NCBI GenBank assembly: GCA_030035585.1
Contig: CM057462.1
Location: 138,534,734 to 138,598,733, forward strand
Direction of reading: 5' to 3'
DNA from: Dugong dugon
Lineage: Eukaryota; Chordata; Mammalia; Sirenia; Dugongidae
DNA length: 64,000 nt
Shown: positions 54,690 to 64,000 of the stretch, in pieces
How positions within the stretch are numbered: position 1 is the first letter of the stretch
Layout of the letters: each line of letters opens with the position of its first letter
Made by a program: the position numbers and the translations under genes
The notes under the pieces: generated by a model
The model's database searches: none
Seen by the model: the letters and a program-made list of their open reading frames with translations, nothing else
What the model was told of the DNA's origin: nothing

Positions 54690-55010
54690 GAGTTTATTCA
54701 CTATAACACAAATTCATTCAACAGATGTGTATTGAGCAACTATTATATACAAGGTGCCCTTGATATACAGAGATGAACTCTAGCCTCAAGGAGCTTAGAG
54801 TATAGTAAGAACAGTAGGAGGTGTACACATACACTTTATACAAATGGAAAGTGAAGTATGATAAAAGAAAGTAGCAATAAATGATGTGGTTCTGGAGAGA
54901 AAGGACTGGAACTTTGACCTTCTTGATTCAGGGACCAGAGAGCAAAATCAAGAGTGGCAAAAGGGAGCTGATTTAGAGACCTTGTCTAACATGAATCTTG
55001 AAACCAAAGA
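54690..55010 (-). mobile_element. L2 LINE 3' region, antisense
   Basis: 'attcattcaacagatgtgta', 'gagcaactattatatacaag' and 'ctagcctcaaggagcttaga' are reversed L2 terminus landmarks. The inner limit is uncertain. Confidence 0.65.
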
Positions 55011-55391
55011 GACTTTGAAAAGTAAGTTCAGGGGACCAAGAAAAGAATAAACCCAGGACCAGATGCAGAGTCAGCAATTGAAAACAGGCTAGGGATTATG
55101 TAAAGTAGGATTCTGAGTAGCTGTAGCCAGAGGCAAGGGTTCCCAAAAGGGAAGCAGCTTCTTACAGAAAGCTTCTTAGGGAATCTTGTCAGGAAGAAGT
55201 AACTCTTGAGGGCACAGAGCTAGTTTGGAGAAAATGGGGGAGTTTAGAGGAGGAAGAGAGTCATAAGCATCTTAACAGTGTCCTGTGATCATCTTTAGGA
55301 ATATCTGTTACCATTGCTTTAGTGGTAATAGTGACAGCATTTGTACTAGTAGTAATTTGCTAACATTTATTGAGCACTAAACTAAACCAAA
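55011..55391. other. Unassigned sequence, possibly decayed L2
   Basis: No clear landmark. Purine-rich composition resembles the neighbouring reversed L2. Confidence 0.3.
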
Positions 55392-55481
55392 CAAAGCTGT
55401 TGCTTTTAAGTTATTCTGACTCATAACAACCCTATAGGACCGAGTAGAACTGCCTGCCCCATAGGGTTTCCAAGATGATTT
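55392..55481 (-). mobile_element. AfroSINE-type SINE, antisense, truncated
   Basis: Only the reversed tail half is present ('agctgttgcttttaagttat', 'ggaccgagtagaactgc', 'ccccatagggtttccaag'). It then stops, and L1 sequence begins directly, so the head was lost or never copied. Confidence 0.85.
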
Positions 55482-55985
55482 TTTAACGGAGTCCCATACT
55501 CACAAGACATATCCTTTATTTTTGTGTGCCAATCTGTTATTTTGCTAAAAGGTGATCTCGGGATAATTTCGGTTCAAGGTTTAAAGAGTATCACAGGGCG
55601 ATAATGTCAAGGAGTCCTCCAGTCTCAACTGGCCCAGTAAGTCTGGATTTTTTAGGAAGTTGAGTTCTGTTCTGAGTTTTTCTCCTGTTCCATCAGGGTC
55701 CATCTATTCTGACCCTGATCAGAGCTGTCAGTAATGTAGCCAGGCACCATCTAGTTCTTCTGGTCTCAGGGTAGATGAGGCTGTGGCTTGTGTAGGCTAT
55801 TAGCCCTGTAGACTAATTTCTTCTCTGAGACTCTGGTTTTCTTCTTTCTCTTTTGCTGCTAATGAGTAGAAATCAATAGTCGTATCTTAGATGGCCACTC
55901 ACAAGCTTTTAAGAATCCAGATACTACTTACCTTTCTAGGATGAAGAACATGAAATTTGTGATGCCAGTTGACTCCAGTCACGTG
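55482..55985 (-). mobile_element. L1 3' UTR fragment, antisense
   Basis: It parallels the reversed L1 3' UTR at about 7340-7820: 'tctgttattttgctaaaagg', 'tagccaggcaccatctagtt', 'ctgtagactaatttcttctc' and 'atcttagatggccactcaca'. Confidence 0.85.
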
Positions 55986-56060
55986 TGTAGCATAATTTTT
56001 GGTACTTGGAATGAGTGCAGTACATATTTATTAAATGAATGAAGCATTTATGGTTAACCA

Positions 56061-56275
56061 TGTTGTTAGGTGCTGTTGAGTCTGTTTTGATTCATAGCGA
56101 CCCACTGTACAACAGAACGAAACACTGCCTGGTCCAGCACCATCTTCACAATTGTTGTTATGCTTGAGCTTATTGATGCACTCACCGTGTCCATCCATTT
56201 CATTGAGGGTCTTCCTCTTTTTCGCTGACCCTCTACTTTACCAAGCCTGATGTGCTTCTCCAGGGACTGGTCCCA
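56061..56275 (-). mobile_element. RTE (BovB-like) LINE 3' end, antisense, 5'-truncated
   Basis: The reversed tail 'tgttgttaggtgctgttgag' is followed by 'cattgagggtcttcctcttt', 'ctgaccctctactttaccaa' and 'cttctccagggactggtccc', matching the reversed ends of the RTE copies at 42701 and 43837. Confidence 0.92.
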
Positions 56276-56299
56276 TAGAATGCCATATTATAGGAAATT

Positions 56300-56440
56300 T
56301 TGTTGCCTATACAGTAAGCTTCTGCGTCAGTTTAAAGGCCTGGATTGTATCTTCCTCATTCCTTACTGCCCAGTGCACAACAATTACTTGGCATATTGTA
56401 GGTGTTAGCAAAATGTTGGTTGAATGAATGAGAGTCGGTG
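56300..56440 (+). mobile_element. L2 LINE 3' end, sense
   Basis: 'tcattccttactgcccagtg', 'ggcatattgtaggtgttagc' and 'gttggttgaatgaatgagag' form the L2 terminus. Confidence 0.65.
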
Positions 56441-56979
56441 AGAGCTAGTTCTGTCTCCAAACAGAAAGGAGTTTTATTGTACTGATAATGAAAATGCTTG
56501 TTAGTGAGCTCAATGTAAATGCCCATGCTGACTGCCAAGAAAGAAAAATAACCTGACTTATCACTATGGATCTAAGACTTTCTTTGCCTTTCATTTCCTT
56601 TGTTACCACAGTCACCACTAAGAAAAACTGCCAAATAGAGAAAAGCAGAACTTTTGGGAGATGTGAGAGGGATATTTTCTATAATGGTTTACATTGTCAG
56701 CAGCTAAACTGTTTCACAATTCAGAATCATCACATAAAGCCCAGAAAGTGACTTTTAGAAGAACCACCAAACTTTTACAAGTCTGACAGACATTTGATCA
56801 AAATGTGTCTTTCTCCTTTCTCTTGTTCCCTCAGCCCAAATTATTTTTCTGTGTTTTCGTCTTTTTTGCAACATGGAAAGCCCTTCAAGCTCTTTGTCCT
56901 TTGGTTTCCCTGACTGTAAAGCTCTGTGACACTCCACAGAAGTACGTCTGTCTGCGCTCTAGCATATTAGATTTGTCTA
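56441..56979. other. Unassigned sequence
   Basis: No recognised repeat. Short frames on both strands near 56566-56993 have no known relatives. Confidence 0.4.
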
Positions 56980-57130
56980 CCCATTGCCATTGAGTAGATT
57001 CCGACTCATAGTAACCCTATAGGACAGAGTAGAACTGTCCCATAGGGTTTTTAAGGAGCAGCTGGTGGATTTGAACGGCTGGCCCTTTGGCTAGCTATCA
57101 AGCTCTTAACCACTGTGTAACCAGGGCTCC
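56980..57130 (-). mobile_element. AfroSINE-type SINE, antisense
   Basis: 'ccattgccattgagtagatt', 'ggacagagtagaactgtccc', 'aaggagcagctggtggattt' and the head 'aaccagggctcc' occur in order. Confidence 0.94.
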
Positions 57131-57204
57131 AATTTCTGTCTAGATCTAAAAATGCCCTGTGATTATTTGTTTTGTTTTGTTTTCTAATAGTATATTTAGA
57201 AAGT

Positions 57205-57345
57205 TTTTTATGTGTCTGTCTCTATCACTAAATCAAAAATACTTTGAAGGCAGGTACTTTGTCCTTTTCATTTTTGAATCCCCAGAGCATTGCATACGAC
57301 CTGGTGCCGAGTTAATACTCAACATATATTTATTGAATTAGTAAA
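57205..57345 (+). mobile_element. L2 LINE 3' end, sense
   Basis: 'tgtctctatcactaaatcaa', 'ttgaaggcaggtactttgtc', 'cattgcatacgacctggtgc' and 'caacatatatttattgaatt' are L2 terminal landmarks. Confidence 0.75.
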
Positions 57346-58038
57346 CTCTTTCTTATAGGGATTTTCCCTAAAGTGTAATAGCACAGTGTTGCAGTCACAG
57401 TAAGTATTCAATGTATATAGTTTTATTTTGTGAGAAGTAAAATAATGTTTGCTTTAATTCCTTCAGTATTCCTGAAAACTAATGAAAATCAGGATTTATT
57501 TTCCATGATTTGCAAACGGAAAATATAATTATCTTTAATGATAGATACCAAAGCTTGAATTGTACTACAAAAGAAATATACTATTTAGTTAGTATATTTT
57601 TAAATATTCTGTGTTTTATTACAGAACACTTATATATACATTTTTTTTTGGTTAGTGTATTTTTTCTACCAATGTAATAAAAACTTACACTGAGCATTTC
57701 CTAGATGTAGGTCAATGTCTAGGCACCAGATTGATGTTGCAGTCAGTTTTATTTTCCTAAATTTTATTTTTTAAATACATCTTTATTTTTTTTTTCTGGG
57801 CATAAAAGCAATACATGCTCATTGCAAACAATTAAGCCATTATAATAATATTTAACACAAATCCCAGAGATAACTTCTGTTGATAGTTTGAAGTATGTTC
57901 CTAGAATATTTTGTATGGATTTATTGACACATAAGAATATTTTTACAATTTTCTTGGTGCATGGTATTTAATAAAATTGTGTTATACTGTACATATTATT
58001 TTGCAGTTTGCTTTCTTTCCCTAAATAGTATGTTTAAA
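57346..58038. other. Unassigned AT-rich sequence
   Basis: No recognised feature up to the reversed L1 tail; T-runs near 57643 and 57786. Confidence 0.4.
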
Positions 58039-59235
58039 CTTTTTTTAAAATTATTATGGTGAAAATACACACAACAAAACACACAGCAATTCAACAGTTT
58101 CTACAAGTACAATTCAGTGACATTGATTACATTTTTCAGTTTGTGCTACCATTCTTGTTATCTTTTACCAAATTATCCTACCACAATTAACATACATTCA
58201 ATGCACCCTAAGCAAAAACTCCCTCTTTCCCCTCCCAGCCCTAGAACCACTAATAATTTTGAGGTTCTCTGTATTTCCTGATGTCACATAAGTAAGATCA
58301 TACAGTGTTTGTCCTTTTGTGACTGACATTTTGCTCAGTGTAATGTTTTCTAGGTTCATCCATGTTGTGGGATGCATCAGGACTTCATTACTCTTTATGG
58401 CTAAGTAATATTCCATTGTATGTAAATACCACATTTTGTTTATCCATTCATCAGTTGATGGACATTTTAGTTGTATCTACCTCTTGGCTATTGTAAATAG
58501 TGCTGCAGTGTACACTGGTGTATGTGTGTCTGTTTGCATCAGTACTTTTAGGTCTTTTGAGTATATACCTAAGAGTAGAATTGCTGGGTCATATGGTAGT
58601 TCTATGTTCAGCTTTTTGAGGAACTGCCAAACTGTTTTCCAAAGTGGGTGCACTAATTTACATTCCAACCAGCAATAGATGAGTGTTCTTCTTTCTCCAC
58701 ACCCTTGCCAATATCTAATGTTTTCCTTTTTTTTTTTTTAATCATTGCCATTCTCATGGGAGTGAGAGGCTATCTCGTTTGGTTTTGATTTGCATCTCCC
58801 TAATGGCCAGTGGCTTTAAGCAACTTTTCATGTGCTGGTTGACCATTCGAATATCCTCTTTGGTAAAATATCTATTCAAGTCCTTTGCCCATTTTTTGAT
58901 TGGGTTGTTTGTCTTTTTCTTGTTAAATTATAGAAGTATTTAATAAATTTTGGATACTAGGCCCTTATCAGATATATGGCTCCCCAAAATTTTCTCTCAA
59001 TCTGTCTTCTCACTTTTTAAATAAAGTCCTTTGATGCACAGAAGTATTTAATTTTTATGAGGTCCTATTTATTTTTTCTTTTGCCTCTCATGCTTTTGTT
59101 GTCATGTCTGATAGCTCATCACAAAACAACTAGGTCCCACAGCTTCACCTCTACATTTTCTTCTAAGAATTTTATGGTTTTAGTTTTCCTTGATCCATTT
59201 TGAATTGGTTTTTGTGTATTGTGTGAGGGCTGGTG
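58039..59235 (-). mobile_element. 5'-truncated L1 LINE, antisense
   Basis: A reversed A-rich tail leads into a reversed 3' UTR and the ORF2 C-terminus. Minus-strand residues at 58668-58477 read [20 protein letters not shown] and [38 protein letters not shown] is at 58434. The upstream ORF2-like segment ends near 59235. Its 3' UTR lacks the G-rich block, so it is a different, older L1 subfamily from the one at 13120. Confidence 0.88.
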
Positions 59236-59934
59236 TATTTACACTTTTAAGTGTAAAACTTTCAGGACTAGTGAATATATATCTACCTTATTCTGTTTAA
59301 TTTCTAGATCTCACTTTTAGATGTTCACAGTACCCTATATTCCTACTTTGAATCGTTTATCATACTTGTAATTATTATTATTATTTGTATAAATTTAAGT
59401 TTTATGTCTTTATTCCTAATAGATGTAAGCTATATGCCTAACAAATACTGTCTGAAATGTATACATAATGTCAATAAATGTTGTGAATGAATGAATGAAT
59501 GAATGAATGAGTGACTGAGCAAATGGGCTTCCATCCCAGGATTTTCTGACTACAAAACTTGTGCTCTTTCCACAATTTCATACTGCTTCCCTTTAGTGGG
59601 TCCTTGATATGTCATGGGAATGGCAGGACATTTTCATATTCTTGTTATTTATGGTTATATCAGTTTTAGTTGTATTATGTTCAGGTCAATGTGAAGACAG
59701 AGAAATAAGCATTTTAAATGTTCAGAAGAGGTACAGGAATAATAATTATATAATAAAATAATATTTTAAGTTATTGGAGCTTATTAATTTTCAAAATTAG
59801 ATAATGATAAAGACAGTGATTCATAAAACAGCTTTATTTCACTTTTCTAATATATTCCTCAGCTCATTCTCTTACTACTCATTTAAGAAGAAAAAGAGTT
59901 TCTAAAACTTAAAATAATTAAATGATACATGACA
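59236..59934. other. Unassigned sequence with GAAT repeat
   Basis: A GAAT tetranucleotide array at about 59482-59510 sits at what looks like an L2 3' tail ('catgtcaataaatgttgtg'-like, near 59468). The rest is unassigned. Confidence 0.4.
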
Positions 59935-60370
59935 GAGACTGCTAGCTAACACCATTAGTTGTTGGAGTGATGGAGTCTCGGATTTTTGGCTGTTTGCAGT
60001 GGACACTCCATTTCCAGCTTCTCTTGTAGCCAGGCATGGCAAATAGCATGTAAGTGGAAATGTCTTATGGAAGTTTTCATGAACCTTCCTCTGGAGAGAG
60101 TGATATGTATTCTCTTTCTTTTCCTCTAAACTTTTCTCTGTTCTGCTCTTTGGAATTTGATGCTGCCATCTTGGACTATGAAGTGAAGCCTTGCAGGGCA
60201 GAGCATCAAGGTAAAGAAGCCTGGATTCTGACAACATGAAGGACCATGCCAGCCATGAAACACTTCCTGGACATTTCTGTGAGACAAAAATAAACTTCAA
60301 TTTTCTTTAAGCTATTGCTTTGGATGGTTTTTCAGTCATTTGCCACCAAGCCTAATCTTAGCTAATACAG
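59935..60370 (+). mobile_element. MaLR/MLT-like LTR remnant, sense (tentative)
   Basis: 'atttccagcttctcttgtag', 'gatgctgccatcttggacta', 'gtgagacaaaaataaacttc' and a closing 'cctaatcttagctaatacag' follow the order of an ancient mammalian LTR with its polyadenylation signal near 60290. The exact family is uncertain. No viral coding region is present. Confidence 0.55.
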
Positions 60371-60594
60371 ATACTGAATCTGAAATTCATAATAAAGTTC
60401 TTGTAAGCTTATTATCAGCCACAGATAACTAGCTCTTACCAATAGCATTGCACCAAGGAAATCACCAACGTAAAGCCAAACAAAGGCTTCTAAATCTTAA
60501 ATGGGTGGAAAAAAATAAACAAGTAGAGGGAAACTTATTGAGTCTTTGTTCAGCAGTCAGCAAACCCTACTCTCTAGAATAGCTGACAAACCAT

Positions 60595-60985
60595 GCGGTT
60601 TTCTCAAATGCTTTTCATTTGCATCATCTCATTTTAACCGCACAAAAACCATATGTGGCATTACCCCCTATTTACAAATGAAGAAAATAAGAGCCGTAAG
60701 ATTTTCAGTTCATACTGCAAAAGTCCAATGCTGTTCGTAAGAAACTGCATTTATTGTGTGCAAAGTTTTTATCAGCGTGTTTGACAACAAGATAGAACAC
60801 AGAGTATATGATAGCCTGCTTTTGTATACAGTTCTGTTTGTTTCAAGATATTAATCTCATCTTGTTCCTCACAACTACCCTTAAAGTAGGTTCATGAATG
60901 ACAGAACAGGCCCAGGGAATGTCACCTGTACAAAGTAACAGAACTAGACAAGTTTCCTGGTTTCCAGTTCTGTATACTTTCTATC
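60595..60985 (-). mobile_element. Two MIR-like SINE remnants, antisense
   Basis: The first (about 60595-60700) has 'catcatctcattttaaccgc' and 'ccctatttacaaatgaagaa'. The second (about 60845-60985) has 'taatctcatcttgttcctca' and 'cagggaatgtcacctgtaca'. Confidence 0.6.
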
Positions 60986-62453
60986 ATATTGTTCATTAAT
61001 CTTTTTAGGCCCTATCATAAATTATATTATTTTATGTTTTATTCACCAAGTTTGATAAATATTTTTTTCCATCTTTGTTGTCTACATAATGTTCTCTTCA
61101 CACCCATATTTGCAAAACTGAGAGAAGAGAATGAGCATCAAGAAGATTTTATTGTTTATTTAGTAAGGTCATGTTTATCTCTCCTTCCTCTGGGAAGAAG
61201 ATGTTGGAAGAAAGAGTCCACAAAGAGTATATCTGACTTAAAACACTCTCTAGATTCAAGGAAACAGTAGTCTTAATTGTTACCTATACTCTTGACCTAG
61301 CTAATGGGTAATGATGTTATCACTTTCAATCCTCTGAAAAACCAAGCAGCCCATTCATTGACAGAACAAATAAACAGCAACTGAAAAATCCACATGCAGA
61401 AAAATTCAAATTGCTGATTTGCATGCCCTAGTTAGTTCAAGGTGAAAATTTTAGAGTGCAGTTAGAATTTGGGTTCATGCCCCAGTACACTCCGATTTCA
61501 GTATTATTCAGTTTTCTGAGGAATCCAAACAAGGACAATCTTAGTAAATAATATTTTCTCCACTTCCTGTATTGTTTTAGGTTATTGCACCATAGTGCTT
61601 TTGCTCTATCCTTAGATCATCAAAAGATAATCTGTATATAAAGATACACTGACCTTGACCTCTTCTACTGCTCACTTTAAGAGGAAACTTTTTTTTTTTT
61701 TGGTTTTAGATATTGTGCATTTTGTTTCTTTTTGCTTTTGTGGCATAGGGACTGAGGACTGATGACTAAAAGTTTAAATTTCTTCCAGGCGTTTATTTTG
61801 GGGCAGGTTCTCAGTCTCTTGGCACTAACACCTACCTACCACTCCTGCCCTAACATTTCCTCCCCACAGTATGACATAAACCCACTCCTTTTTCCCCCAT
61901 ATAGTGGGAAGGACGGGAGTTCCTTTAAGATTCTCTATAAATTTAAGTATTTACAGAGGATTTCTGAGTAGATACAGATGTAGCTTAGGAAGGTTATTAG
62001 ATATAATAAAATTAGCTGCTTAACTATTATTTTTTAGTGAAATATTCTTAAGCCACTTCCTTGCAGTTCCATCATTAAAGTTGTCTCTATTTTGAAACTT
62101 TCCTTAATAGAGTCAATTGTCAGACAGTTTCCTTTTCCCCTTCAGCAGCATGAAGTACTTTACTTAACTGAATTTTTCTGGTATAAACATCTACATTTTA
62201 CGAAATTGGGAGATGTAGTTCACATGTAGTCCCCTGCTCTTTTTTTGCATCCTACTATTCATTTGGGGTCGAGATTCTTAGTGTTTTCACTTTCATATTT
62301 CCATGTTACGATAGCTGGAGTATGGAGAAGCTTTACAATGAAAAGAAGTCCTCAATGTTATTAAATAACCTTAACCAATCAGTTGACCTCTACATTTCTT
62401 ACTGGTAAAATGTATGCATGATAACTAGAACTCAGCAGACTTAAACATTTGTT
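60986..62453. other. Unassigned sequence
   Basis: About 1.4 kb without a recognisable repeat or convincing frame. A T-run lies near 61689-61701. Confidence 0.4.
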
Positions 62454-62615
62454 GGAAACCCTGGTGGCGTAGTGGTTAAGAGTTCAGCTCCTAACCAAAA
62501 TGTTGGCAATTTGAATCCACCAGGCACTCCTTGGAAACCCTATGGGGCAGTTCTACTCTGCCCTATAAGGTCGCTATGAGTGGGAATCGACTCTACGGCA
62601 ACAAGTTTGTTTTAT
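62454..62615 (+). mobile_element. AfroSINE-type SINE, sense, with TSD
   Basis: The head 'ggaaaccctggtggcgtagt', 'aatccaccaggcactccttg' and the tail 'tcgactctacggcaacaagt' are in order. The identical 9-bp TSD 'acatttgtt' lies at 62445-62453 and 62616-62624. Confidence 0.96.
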
Positions 62616-62624
62616 ACATTTGTT

Positions 62625-63040
62625 TGGACTAGTCTAACTAAAGTCAGGGAAGTGGTGCTTGGGTAGTTAACGCATAAAAATTGCCAAGGAAGGGATTCTG
62701 ATCATTTAGCTGATTTGGATTAAAGAAAAGGAAGAATAATTTTTTTCAAATGTTGTGTGATCAGTTTAAAAGGATTTCATAGCCTTCCTGTCGAGTAGTG
62801 TAAGACATTTCTTTCAAAATGCATTTCCATAATAAATAATTTTTCAGCAGTCCTAAGAAAGTAAATAAAATGATATCGTAAATATATTTATTTGTTTAAA
62901 AAAAAAAGTAAAGCGCTCTCTTTTATGCCTTCTCTATTCTTTTACTCCCTTCCAGGCCTAATTTTAGTTCCATGTTAAATGTAAAAACTCCTGCAATTAT
63001 TTTATATCCCAAGAGAAGTTTCTATCTTCTGTGAACTCTT
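62625..63040. other. Unassigned sequence
   Basis: No recognised feature. Confidence 0.4.
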
Positions 63041-63300
63041 AAGATATACATATATATATATAAATATAACCTGTTACCTGTTGCCGCCGAGTGGATTCCG
63101 ACTCCTAGCGACCATACAGGACAGAGTAGAACTGTCCCATAGGGTTTCCAAGGAGGGGCTGGTGGATTCAAACTGCTGACCTTTCGGTTAGTAGCCATAG
63201 CTCTTAACCACTGTGCCACCAAGGCTCCATATATACGTACATACTTACGTAGATACGTACTTACATACATACATACATATATATATATATATGTATGTAT
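63041..63300. repeat. TA/TACA microsatellite cluster split by a SINE
   Basis: TA-rich repeats at 63047-63068 and a longer mixed TACG/TACA/TA/TATG array at 63229-63306 lie on either side of the SINE at 63070-63228. This suggests insertion into a pre-existing TA-rich tract that later expanded. Confidence 0.85.
63070..63228 (-). mobile_element. AfroSINE-type SINE, antisense
   Basis: 'ctgttgccgccgagtggatt', 'cagagtagaactgtcccata', 'tgacctttcggttagtagcc' and the head 'ccaccaaggctcc' are present. It is close to consensus, so probably young. Confidence 0.95.
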
Positions 63301-63314
63301 GTATACATGGGGGG

Positions 63315-63382
63315 GCAGTGGTGGTGCAGTAGAATTCTCACCTTCCAAGCAGGAGACCCAGGTTCAATTCCTGGCCAGTGCA
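63315..63382 (+). tRNA. tRNA-Gly(TCC)-like sequence forming a SINE head, not a functional tRNA gene
   Basis: The cloverleaf can be drawn with one mismatch in the acceptor stem, and A and B box promoter positions are recognisable. It is fused directly to a retroelement body with no terminator. It is therefore a SINE promoter module rather than a tRNA gene. Confidence 0.7.
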
Positions 63383-63603
63383 CCTCAAGCATTGCCACCA
63401 CCTATCAGTGGAGGCTTGCGTGTTGTTAGGATGCTGAACAGGTTTCAGTGGAGCTTCCAGACTAAGGCACATTAGGAAGAAAGGCCTGGTGATCTAGTTC
63501 CAAAAATCGGGCAATGAACACCCTATAGATCGCAGTGGTCCAATCCCGTTGTGCATGGGATCACCATAAGTCAAGAGTCAACTCAATGGCAGGTAACAAC
63601 AAC
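63315..63603 (+). mobile_element. Composite SINE: tRNA-Gly-like head joined to RTE 5' and 3' segments
   Basis: 63315-63382 aligns with a glycine tRNA: acceptor 'gcagtgg', anticodon loop 'cttccaa' (anticodon TCC), and T-arm 'ggttcaattc' as B box. A body follows that matches the RTE 5' region at 43860-44040 ('caggtttcagtggagcttcc', 'ggcctggtgatctagttcca', 'ccctatagatcgcagtggtc'). It ends with the RTE tail ('caccataagtcaagagtcaa', then CAA repeats). It differs from the other SINEs here in its tRNA head. It is non-autonomous with no coding capacity. Confidence 0.85.
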
Positions 63604-63606
63604 AAC

Positions 63607-64000
63607 ATATATCTATAGATATTGATATCTACTATGACACCACTAATTCTAATACTTGGTTATATACAGTGTTGTTATTGTTCTTAGAATTTTTAAAAAT
63701 ACCTTCTATTTTCTAAACTGGATCTCAATTTGCTGGGAAAAAAGAACTGCATAGTCTCATTTCCTCTCAAAATCTCATCTATTAACATAGAATAAATCTT
63801 AATAAAGAATTCATGACTTGCTCTATAACTCCTTGGCATTGGAATGCATAAACATAGCTGCAGGATCAACTGGTATTAGTCTATGTAAGTGAATAAGAAA
63901 GAGTTATGTCTTGTCCATTTCTTAAAAATAAACTTTGTGGTGAAAAGTACAACATTCAGTGTAAAGCACTGTATCATCAAATCATAAGAATCTTTAAGTT
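63607..64000. other. Unassigned sequence
   Basis: No recognised feature to the end of the window. Confidence 0.4.

Overview
This window reads as AT-rich, non-coding mammalian nuclear DNA with no intact host gene. The lineage is given by its repeats. About twenty copies of a tRNA-derived SINE of the AfroSINE type occur on both strands, next to RTE (BovB-like) LINEs with the same 3' tail and several L1s with a distinctive G-rich 3' UTR. This combination points to an afrotherian, most likely a proboscidean (elephant). Species and chromosome are inference; intergenic DNA and a large intron cannot be told apart here.

Layout. 1-7063: decayed L2 and MIR with two SINEs. 7076-8989: 5'-truncated antisense L1 with clear target-site duplications (TSDs). 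9853-11488: sense L1 fragment carrying two 3' ends. 12093-12279: MER5A-type element. 13120-20668: an essentially full-length sense L1 inserted into an L2 copy. 20976-25284: L2 remnants, four SINEs, a MaLR-type LTR inside an L2, and a recent local tandem duplication. 25285-28070: the longest stretch without a recognisable repeat. 28977-29203: MER20. 30163-32785: five sense SINEs and MIRs, including two SINEs that hit the same target site. 33878-41753: a Tigger/pogo DNA transposon split by an antisense L1 that keeps its 5' part but lacks its 3' half. 42701-47340: an antisense RTE interrupted by a full-length sense RTE, itself interrupted by a SINE. 47451-52800: L1 tails, L2 fragments and SINEs. 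52872-53130: decayed aldo-keto reductase coding sequence, the only non-transposon protein similarity I find. 53528-64000: further SINE, L1, L2, MIR, RTE and LTR remnants, ending in a microsatellite cluster and a composite element with a tRNA-Gly-like head.

How the pieces relate. L1 and RTE supply the retrotransposition machinery; the SINEs are non-autonomous passengers. Their 3' ends match the RTE tail, suggesting RTE rather than L1 mobilised them. Every transposon coding region is broken. I found no undescribed biological system. The points most worth following are the aldo-keto reductase relic, the nested RTE/RTE/SINE structure, the tRNA-Gly composite and the 3'-truncated L1. Family names rest on recognition by eye; boundaries without a stated TSD are approximate by tens of bases.
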